A stretch of 64,000 nucleotides of DNA from Todiramphus chloris collaris (lineage: Eukaryota; Chordata; Aves; Coraciiformes; Alcedinidae), in assembly GCA_025345505.1 (NCBI GenBank), contig JANVCC010000021.1, forward strand, positions 29,074,262-29,138,261. The letters are read 5' to 3'. Both the position numbers and the translations under genes were made by a program. The notes under the pieces were generated by a model, which made no database searches, was not told the origin of the DNA, and was given only the letters and a program-made list of their open reading frames with translations. Below are positions 55,797 to 64,000 of this stretch, piece by piece (the stretch's first letter is position 1; each line of letters opens with the position of its first letter).

Positions 55797-56536
55797 GATC
55801 TGGACAGACTGGAAAGCTGGGTAAAGGGAACAAAATGAAGTTCAACAAGGCTAAGTGCAGAGTCCTACACCCAGGGAGAAAAACCACCATGTACCAGTAC
55901 AGGTTAGGGATAGAGCTTCTGGAAAGCAGATCCATGGAGAAGGACTTTAGAGTCCTGGTGAACAATAAGTTAACCATGGGACAGCAATGTGCCCTTGTGG
56001 CCAAGAGGACCAGTGGTATCCTGGGGTGCATACAGAAGAGTGAGTCCAGCAGGTTGAGGGAGGCTCTCCTCCCTCTCTACTCTGCCCTAGGGAGACCACA
56101 TCTGGTGTATTGTGTCCAGTTCTGGTGTCCCCAGTTCAAGAGGGAGAGGGAAATACTAGTCCAACTGAGAGATACAAGGATGATTAAGGGCCTGGGACAT
56201 CTCTCTTATGAGGAAAGGCTGAGACCCCTGGGGCTGTTTAGCTCGGAGAAGAGAAGACAGATAGGGGATCTTATGAATGTTCACAAATATCTGAAGGGTG
56301 GGTGTCAAGTAGAAGGGGCCAGTTTCTTTACAGTGGTGCCCTGTGATAGTACAAGAGGTAACTGGAGTACAAGAGTAACAAACTGGAACACAGGAAGTTC
56401 CACCTCACATGAGGAAAAACTTCTTCACTGTGAGAGTGACAGAGCCTGGAACAGGCTGCCCAGAGAGGTTGTGGAGTCTCCCTCTCTGGAGACTTTCAAA
56501 ACCCACCCGGATCTGTTCCTGTGTGGCCTGCCCTAG
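55778..56536 (+). pseudogene. CR1 ORF2 fragment: C-terminal part
   Basis: This 252-codon frame (the longest in the window) is the continuation of CR1 ORF2 in a different reading frame from the palm fragment. After a spurious start it is recognisable from about MKFNKAKCRVLHPGR onward, through [34 protein letters not shown] and LSYEERLR, to EVVESPSLETF near the end. It stops at 56534-56536, shortly before the 3' UTR. It is not a host gene. Confidence 0.9.
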
Positions 56537-58566
56537 GTGATCCTGCTCTGACAGGGAGTTTGGACTTGATGATCTCCAGAGGTCCCTTCCAACCCCTACC
56601 ATTCTATGATTCTATGACAACTTATAAAAAACCATGCCATTTAGAGGATACAGGTAGGTTCAATATTTCTTATAATGATACTAACGAATGGAAGCAAGAA
56701 CAAATAACTCATCTACAATACCCCAAGGTGAAGATTTTGCCCCAGAAAGGAAGAACAGACAAATGCCAAGAAAGTTTACTGTTGTTATTCATGTGGAAAC
56801 CACTCAGATGCTGTAAGGAGTGGCCACATAAATTCTTGATAGTTTCCCGAATAGGTTATTTAATGTTATTTCAATATTAATAAAGTGAGGCATAATGGTG
56901 AGGGAATAACAGTCACAATTCAGTGATCTTTTCCACATGCACATTCTCCACAGAAAAAAAATAAAAAGCTTATATGATTATACGAGAAAAGCCACTTCAC
57001 ATGTGCAAATAAACAGTTTATTAAAAAGCCCAGAGTACCCAACACCCACCAGCACTCCATACACGATACTGTAAAAGAGCAGAAGCTTCCTAACTCAAGG
57101 AGACAAAAAAATATTATATGATATTAGAAAATAAAGAAGTGACCACAGGACTGAAGAGTAAAATTTTATTCTCATTAATGCCCATAGAAAATTCTGTCTT
57201 ATACAGAGTGCTTCAGTGTAAATTATATAATTATTTTTCAAAATTCCTTTCTTTCAACTGTTTTTCCTACCTTTAACAATTTATGACAGGTAAATATTAT
57301 GACATAACTTAAGACAGTGTTCTCCTTCAAAGGGATTTTTAAGAAGAACTGCTTTAATTTATTCTGATTTTCCTAAGAAGTTCACCTTTGTGCTGGAATT
57401 GACTCTTAATTAGTATTAATCCTAACTTTCAATATCAATACAGCATAATAACAGTAAGAAAACAAAATGTTGCTTATTAAATAGAAAGTATACTGAAATA
57501 ATATTTAACTGTGACTCCCTTTTTTTCTAACAAAATCAAAGAAATACATTTTAACAGAACAGTTTATTTGGTTTCATTTCTTTAAGTCATATTCTGCAGC
57601 ACTGAATATGCCATTCTAACAAGTATAAGCTGCAGTATATAAAATTAATGATGTACAATCTAATTACCAAAGATACTAAGACATTGCCACATCCCAGTAA
57701 TACATACTTGGCTCTTTGCTATTGTTTATATGTAAAGCTTATGCAATGACCTACTTGGAAAATGTTATTTATAAATTGTGACTATTTTCTGGAGAAGCTA
57801 AGAAAGAGTAAAGGACAAGAAGATATATGAATTTGTTCAAAATCTTAAAATGTCCTTCTCTATTTACACACAGGCTAAGAGTCTTCAAGATTAGAGTCTT
57901 GGTTTCAGATTAGAAATTACTTGCTTTGTGGAATTGTTTAGGCTGAAAATCAAACCAACAGAGATTTCACAGAAAATTTGCTGTGTTTGAGCACAGATAT
58001 TGTTATTTTTGCCAATCAGAGACAAAAAATATCCAAGAGTAATCAGGCCTGAATTTAATCCAGGATTTAGTACTTGGAACAGACTGATCTGCCACAAACA
58101 ACCACTTAATGTCTAATTATTATTAACTCAACATAAGCAAGAGCTTTTTTCCCCCTTAGTTCATTCAAAAATTCACATTAATCACTGCACTGTATTATGA
58201 AACCTATAACTGTCTGTCAACAAAGAGGGTTCCCTGGTATTCAAAATACACTTTAATAATAGAAGAATCCTAAAAAGACCCTATCTGATTATAATGGATG
58301 ACTAAAATAAGGAAGAGAGAAATAAAGGAAAAGAAACAGAGATGATTTTTAATACCCAGATGTCTAAGTTCGTGTTTACTTCATATATATTTACAAGTAC
58401 ATTTAAAAACCTGCCATTAATATTTTCTACCAAAATAATTGCTGCATCTTAACTGCCAGACATAAGGAGGGCACTGTAATGCTTTCCAAGTGCCATGAAA
58501 AACAAGACATCTTGTCATAATGCCAGAAATACCTACAGATACAATATAATTTACGACAGAACTTAC

Positions 58567-58717
58567 TTTCTGCTGTCTGCAATATTATCTCATCAAGCTC
58601 TTTTTCAAGCTTTTCATAAGTATCTAGCCGTGCTTGATACTCAGAATTCTGCGCTTGAAGTTCAATAATGCGTGTTTCACTAGAAGACTGAAGACTATAA
58701 AATTCCTTAGTAAGCAC
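58567..58717 (-). CDS. PIBF1: PIBF1 coding exon (coiled coil, [10 protein letters not shown] segment)
   Basis: This 151-base exon starts in phase 0 and encodes 50 residues, [10 protein letters not shown] to [10 protein letters not shown], plus the first base of a codon (A). The acceptor is TTCTCACAG and the donor is GTAAGT, a consensus site, at 58566-58561. The segment [20 protein letters not shown] is close to human PIBF1 and was the key to recognising the gene. Its heptads continue the rod of the previous exon. Reading past the donor gives only a short spurious tail, which explains why a naive open frame runs on to 58427. Confidence 0.97.
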
Positions 58718-60349
58718 CTGTGAGAATGAATAATGGAAAGATTCAGGGATTCAGCATTACAGCTGTTTATGAAAGCACAGTACAGGTAACAATGCTTGCA
58801 GTATAATACTAAATATTTCATGCAACTTTTGCACAGGAAAGATTAAAATGCTTTAAAAGGCAGTTATTTTTCAACTATATTATCTTGCACAGGTTACACT
58901 CTCAGGCCATATCATTTATGCCTATTTCCCAAGGCCTTAGTAATTCTCTGAAAAAGCTCCAAGAATTTTAAATGAGAGTTAGGAAAAGCAAGGTAAGAGC
59001 TAAAAAAACCCCAATTTAAATAAAAATCAGTACATGGCAGTCTCAAAACAGCGTAAAAACAGTGTAAATGCATTTATTTTCATTGCTTTAACTGGATTTG
59101 GGTTTCAGTTATCCTTTACAGAAAAAGAAGATTCCGTTACAGAATGTTAAATTTGTGAATATAAAAATTTGTCATTTGAGGTTTATCAGATTCTCATCAT
59201 TTACTTATTACTGACAGGTAATATGCCATTAACATTCAGGACTGAAGTAAATACTGAATCCACTAAGATGATTAAAGAAAAAAAACCAAACCCATATTCA
59301 GAAGTAAAATTTAGGAAGGTCTGTATAAGAACTAAAGCTTGATATAACTAAGTAACACCGTAGCCAATGTCAAATATTAACTTCCCCCAAAAAAATCCCA
59401 AACATTTGAGATGACAACTGAATATAGATCTTGAGATACAGAAAACAGATGCATAGTGTATACAGCAGTAATACAGATTCACTGACAGTAACACTAAATA
59501 GTGTACAATTGCTTAGAGAAACAAGCTATTTGAATATTTTAATAGATTGGTCGAGCATCACAGAAAAATAAATGTATAAGTTAAAGTTTGTCAACAAAGA
59601 AACCCTCTGTTCCCTACTTTTAACATGCATAAGAAGAGGAACTACTCCATGCTGAGATGCAAATCAAAACAAGAGCTGGTTCACAAAGAAGCTGTAGCTG
59701 AGCCACAAGATACTAGTGACTGCACTGTTAAGATCAATGTCCCATAAGAAGGGTAAGAGAAAACCCGTAGAACGCTGATAGTATACAAAAGAAATGAAAT
59801 TTAAAAAACCCAAACAAAACCAAACCAATTCAGTCAAAAGAAAGAAAAGCAAAACCTTCAGACATCAAATACTTAAATTCCGCAAGAACATTTCTTAATG
59901 AAAAAGCGCTGGTTTCAGATAATCTCTCTAAAGAGAAAAGGAAGTGCCAAAAGCGTTAGAAGAACTGAATGCTGAATATTCAAGATTTTATCAGATCAAG
60001 TAAATATCCACAAAGAAAATGGAAATATAGCTCAAATTTAACTATCTTCTCAAAGTTCAGACATGTCTATGCAATTGAAAATCTAACAACCTCAAAGTCA
60101 AGCAGAACTGTCAGTCCCAGTCCTTGTGACCACAACTGACCTCATCAGCCAGGATCTGAATGTCCTAATACAGACAAAACAAGAAATTACATTTTAGCTA
60201 AAACTCTCCAATTCTGTTCCCACACTCTAGTTCCTTTTCTTAAACACCCTAGGTAGATTCAGCACTAGACATGGGGAGGCCTGAAGAACAGTATCCTTCT
60301 CCACACAATGAAGGTTGCCATAGGTTTTTATTCTGTTCTGTTCAGTTTG

Positions 60350-61090
60350 TATCCTGACAAGTGTAGAGTCTTATATCTGGGAAAAACGACCCCATGTCAG
60401 GGGACTGTTGGAAAGCAGCATAGGAGAAAGGGACCTGGGGGTCCTGGTGGACAGCAGGATGACTGTGAGCCAGCAATGTGCCCTTGTGGACAAGAAGGCC
60501 AAAGGCATCCTAGGGTGTGTTAGAAGGGGTGTGGTTAGTAGGCTGAGAGAGGGTTTCCTCCCCTTCTGCTTTGCTCTGGTGAAACCACATCTGGAGTACT
60601 GTGTTCAGTTCTGGGCCCCTCAGTTCAGGAAGGACAGGCAACTGATCAAAAGAGTCCAGCACAGAGCCACAAAGATGATGAAGGGAGTGGAGCATCTCCC
60701 TTATGAGGAAAGGCTGAGGAAGCTGGGTCTCTTTAGCTTGGAGAAGAGGAGACTGTGAGGTGACCTCATTAATGTTTATAACTATGTAAAAGGTAAGTGT
60801 CAGGAGAATGGAGCCAGGCTCTTCTCAGTGATGTCCAATGATAGGACAAGGGACATCAGGTGCAAGCTGGAACATAAGAGGTTCCACATAAACATAATGA
60901 GAAACTTTTTCACAGTAAAGGTGACAGAACACTGGAACAGGCTGCCGAGTCTCCTTCTCTGGAGACACTCAAAACCCACCTGGATGCATTCCTATGTGGC
61001 CTTCCCTAGGTGATCCTGCTCTGGCAGAGGGTTGGACTAGATGATCTTTTGAGGTCCCTTCCAACCCCTAACATTCTGTGATTCTGTGAT
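60350..61090 (+). mobile_element. CR1 LINE, 5'-truncated, plus strand
   Basis: About 740 bases of CR1 ORF2 C-terminus and 3' UTR. Recognisable segments are [70 protein letters not shown] and, in another frame, [10 protein letters not shown]. The 3' end is GAGGTCCCTTCCAACCCCTA followed by ATTCTGTG twice. A stop interrupts the frame near 60756 and at least one frameshift lies near 60400, so it is inactive. The doubled ATTCTGTG differs from the ATTCTATG of the copy near 56.6 kb, pointing to a different subfamily or later mutations. Antisense to PIBF1. Confidence 0.93.
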
Positions 61091-61342
61091 CTGGTTTAGG
61101 CATTCACTGCCAATCTCATTCAAATCTCACAAATTGGACTCCGTGATTTTGGGATTAACTTTGCACAGGTGAAGAACTTTTGGTTTAAAATGAGTTCACT
61201 CTGCTGAATACAGGACACTTTTCCACTACTAAAATAGGTGCACAGGATATGATACATTTTTCAAAGTACAAGTTTGAAAACTAATAAATTCTGAGCTTGT
61301 AGGGATAAACAAGTTCAAATCATTTAACACAACATAAACAGG

Positions 61343-62194
61343 TGTATTGGGTGCGGGCACCCAGGTGCTGGCAGCTGGGGCAGCCTCTGTGAGGAAAGGC
61401 TTGAGCCGTCTTGTGCCAGACACAGTCAGTTCCAACTGGCTCCAAAGGACCCACCAGAGCAGGACAAATATGCTGCATAACAGCGAGGAGTGAGGGGAAA
61501 ATAGTGTGAGCAACAGCCTTGGTGAAGACACTAAGCTGAGAGAAGGAGGTGAGTAGGTGCTCCAGGTGCTAGGGCAGGGATTCTTTTGAAGCCCATGGAG
61601 AAGCCCATGGTCTGTCCTCCTGCAGACCACAAAAGACCATGCCAGAGCAGACATCCACTCTGCAGCTCATACAGGACCCCATCGTGGAGCAGGTAGACAT
61701 GCTCTGAAGGAACTGCAACCTGTGGAGACCTCAAGTAGGAACAGATTTTCTCCTGCAGCCCATGGAGGATACACACTGGAGCAGGGTAAAGGTGTGAGGA
61801 GGAAGAAGCAGCAAAGAAGAGCTTTTATGAACTGATCCCAAACCCAATTCCTCATCTCTCCCTGCAGTGCTTGGGGAGGTGGAGGTAAAGGAGTGAGAAA
61901 TGAAGGAGGAAAGTAAAACCCAGAATAGAAAGGGGTGGGAAAAGTTGTTTTAGTAGTTTGTATTTGTTTCTCACCATCCAAATCTATTTCAATAGACAAT
62001 AAGTGAAATTAATTTTACCCAGGTGAAGTCTGTTTTGCCCATGATGGTAATTAGTAAGTGATCTCCCTATCTTTCTATCAACTCACAAGGTTCTTTTCAG
62101 TTTATTTGCACCTCACTCCTTGTCCTCTTAAGCAGGGGGCGTGAAAGAGTGTTTGGGTGGGTGTCTGGCAGCTGGCCAAGGTCAACCCACCATG
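61343..62194 (+). mobile_element. LTR of an avian ERVL-like element, plus strand
   Basis: An 852-base unit starts TGTATTGGGTGCGGGCACCC and ends GTCAACCCACCATG. Typical pieces of this avian LTR type are visible: repeated GCAGCCCATGGAG and GGAGCAGG blocks, AAGTCTGTTTTGCCCATGAT near 62025 and GTCTGGCAGCTGGCCAAGGT near 62162. A weak polyadenylation signal AATAAG is at 61998-62003. The flanks ACAGG (61338-61342) and GCAGG (62195-62199) match 4 of 5, fitting a 5-bp target duplication. No internal retroviral genes are attached, so it is a solo LTR. The minus-strand frames at 61229-61999 are accidental. Antisense to PIBF1. Confidence 0.8.
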
Positions 62195-62702
62195 GCAGGA
62201 TTAGCAATGTTAGGTCTTTTCAATGCTGTATACACCATACTCTCCTTTAATACCTCAGTTGTAAAAAATTGTTGCAGAATCGCATATCATTAAAAAGTAT
62301 TTTTATTATGTGACAACTCTACCACAAATCCTAGTTTTTAATAATGATCCAGAATTCACCAGATACAGAACAGCTGTTCTGATGTACCTGTCTTCTTTCC
62401 CTACAATAATCACATAGACTGACACAAGCAGCTTTGTGATACGAGCACATACACACCTCACATGAATGAAGTACTGTCTTCAACATCTCTCCATGAGAGA
62501 TTGATTTGCTGTCACCTTCTCCCCTTAGTCTTGTTTTTCATTGAACTGCTCAAACTTAATAAGCTTTGTCATTAGAGTCTGCTGCTGCAGAATCTGGTGG
62601 AGATACTAATTTAGCCATGTATGTTTGTTGCTGCTTTCCCATTTTATATTCTAATTCAAACCAACTATGTAATGCCCTGTAAGATGTCTCTAAATAACAT
62701 AC

Positions 62703-62868
62703 CTCCAGTTTTCTCTGATATTTCTCACATTCCATTTGGCACTGTGAAAGATTCTTAGCTGTTTCTTGTTGCAAGAGTTGAACATGTTCACTTTCAAAGG
62801 ACTTCAACTTAGTTTGGTGAAGAAGTTCAGCTACTTTGCTTTCAGTGCCAAGCTGCATTTGTCTATAC
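62703..62868 (-). CDS. PIBF1: PIBF1 coding exon (first visible; coiled coil)
   Basis: This 166-base exon begins with one base that completes a codon from the upstream exon outside the window. It then encodes 55 residues, from [12 protein letters not shown] to [10 protein letters not shown]. The acceptor is a strong pyrimidine run followed by TTTTAG, immediately above 62868. The donor is GTATGT at 62702-62697. The residues show the Leu/Glu/Lys/Gln heptad pattern of a long parallel coiled coil, matching the central rod of PIBF1. The methionine inside the exon (62856-62858) can look like a start, but the frame is open through the splice acceptor and the upstream codons match the family, so it is internal. 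The exon ends on a codon boundary. Confidence 0.95.
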
Positions 62869-64000
62869 CTAAAAGAAGAAAAAAAAAAAGGTAAAAAAAA
62901 AAGCTTTTATGGTTAAAAAATAAACAAACTTAGAATACATGCCAGTCCTGTTCATTACAGGTATACATTTCAGAAATTAATATAGTATTTCTAACAGTTT
63001 ATTTATTAGTATGGTTACCTATGTAACTATCATAACCTGCATTTGAAACATCATTAGGAAATTTTCATACTATCATGACAACAAAACACAGTACGTGGAA
63101 AACTTAGTCAATGGCTTTTCTGAATATGTGGTTAATGTGCAATCAAATCACCATGGCCTTACAGGATACTTTATTTTTAAAAAATATTAGATCTCTGCGT
63201 GTCTCTTTCTCGGTATACAAATGTATGCACTGAAGTCTTCATGGGAGAGATACTAGAGATAATGTTTCCTGTCTTCACCACTGCATGTTACATGCAACAG
63301 GGAGAAATGGTATTAGACATTAGTGATATAAACGGGGCACCCTTTGGAATATCCTTTTGGGATATTATGGATATCAGCTACACTGCTTTTTACCACCCCC
63401 AAATGTACAAAGAAATGTCAGACCACAATGGTAAATTGATTTCCACAGTAATTAGGAACCACAGGTCCTTCTCAAAAGCAGAAATGAAGTATATTTTTGA
63501 GAGTATCACTATAAGGGAATTACAGGTGAGAAATAATATTACACTTAAAAGTGAACTTCATTTGTTCTGTTTAACAGGCAATATAAAAAAAAGAAAGATA
63601 AAAAATTTTGATGATAGATCACTAAATTATTGGACTGCAGAAAATTAAGAGTGATGTGAAGAACAGCAGAAAGCCTTATGAACCTTAGCATTAAATAACA
63701 CATTAAATTCAAAGTAGATATATGCAAAATAAATCACAGGTTATAAAAATGATCATAAAATGATGAACTCCTAGTTGACTGTTTTCATTCACAAGTGAGA
63801 TCTTGGAGTTATACTAGATAAATCTATGAAAACTTTGGATCAGTTTTCAATAATGGACAAGACCAGCATTTTGGGAACTCCTGTGAAAGCAATAGAGGAA
63901 ACAGAGAGATCACCACATCGGTTTACAATTCCATGCTGTTGCCTTCATACTGAATGCCAACTACCATTATAGTAGCACACCTCACAAGGAATATAGTAGA
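62869..64000 (-). other. PIBF1: PIBF1 intron upstream of the first visible exon (partial)
   Basis: The acceptor at 62869-62870 is preceded by an unusually long pyrimidine run (two T-tracts separated by ACC). No further PIBF1 exon is evident up to the window edge. A plus-strand open frame of 149 codons at 63199-63648 has no recognisable domain and is probably chance. Confidence 0.75.

Larger units (their letters stand above)
55190..56617 (+). mobile_element. CR1 LINE, 5'-truncated, with reverse-transcriptase remains
   Basis: About 1.43 kb of CR1 ORF2 and 3' UTR. The left part encodes the start of the palm (NVTPVFKKG-like near 55230, then [45 protein letters not shown]). The catalytic FADD box is at 55731-55742. 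Further right come the connection and C-terminal motifs ([48 protein letters not shown]). The 3' end is AGGTCCCTTCCAACCCCTACC then ATTCTATG twice. An in-frame TGA at 55794-55796 and a frameshift shortly after it break the frame, so it is inactive. CR1 moves by target-primed reverse transcription and copies are usually 5'-truncated, as here. It is antisense to PIBF1. Confidence 0.95.
58718..62702 (-). other. PIBF1: PIBF1 intron of 4.0 kb
   Basis: It is bounded by GTATGT at 62702 and TTCTCACAG at 58718. It contains a CR1 copy (60350-61090) and an ERVL-like LTR (61343-62194), which together make up about 40% of it. The LTR ends about 510 bases from the exon. Confidence 0.88.

Noticed and set aside
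55589-56031. Minus-strand frames of 66 and 102 codons
   Set aside because: They are antisense shadows of the CR1 reverse-transcriptase region.
61229-61999. Minus-strand frames of 141, 110 and 81 codons
   Set aside because: They lie mostly inside the ERVL-like LTR, opposite to its orientation, and are Leu/Ser/Pro-rich translations of noncoding sequence.
62856-62858. ATG as a start codon for a short protein on the minus strand
   Set aside because: The frame is open through the splice acceptor at 62868 and the preceding codons match PIBF1, so this Met is internal.

Overview
This is a piece of a vertebrate nuclear genome, almost certainly from a bird. The evidence is the large AT-rich introns with GT-AG splice sites, several CR1 non-LTR retrotransposons (two with the doubled ATTCTATG or ATTCTGTG 3' end typical of avian CR1), and two LTRs that I recognise as avian ERV types. 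Nothing in it looks bacterial: I see no operon, rRNA, tRNA or CRISPR array. I cannot name the species. The LTR types lean towards a neoavian bird, possibly a passerine, but weakly.

The one gene I can support is PIBF1 (progesterone-induced blocking factor 1, also called CEP90), on the minus strand. Eight coding exons can be read base by base, from right to left: 62868-62703, 58717-58567, 53792-53702, 52535-52433, 47861-47731, 38846-38762, 19497-19318 and 17082-17026. All visible splice sites are AG/GT. The phases fit at every junction and together give the C-terminal 320 residues (a 963-base frame ending in TAG at 17026-17028). The human protein is about 757 residues, so the 5' exons lie beyond position 64000. 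Most single exons are shorter than the minimum of a simple open-frame search or are partly masked, so the gene is visible only by joining exons.

Layout. 1-1090 is a CpG-rich edge, unlike the CpG-poor rest of the window. 1091-17025 is AT-rich intergenic DNA with one old CR1 (about 14455-15415) and the PIBF1 3' UTR at its right end. 17026-62868 is PIBF1, with introns of 2.2, 19.3, 8.9, 4.6, 1.2, 4.8 and 4.0 kb. The introns hold CR1 copies at 25272-26047 (-), 44313-44411 (+), 55190-56617 (+) and 60350-61090 (+), a solo LTR at 37617-38380 (+), an ERVL-like LTR at 61343-62194 (+), a 22-bp minisatellite at 40981-41107 and minor simple repeats. 62869-64000 is the start of the next upstream intron.

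In mammals KLF5 follows PIBF1 in the same orientation. The CpG-rich left edge, about 16 kb past the PIBF1 stop, is where the 5' flank of a minus-strand KLF5 would be expected. No KLF5 coding sequence is visible here, so this is a synteny inference. I did not find a new biological system. The points most worth checking are the CpG-dense noncoding islands, the exon-level PIBF1 model with its divergent C-terminus, and the mobile elements in its introns.
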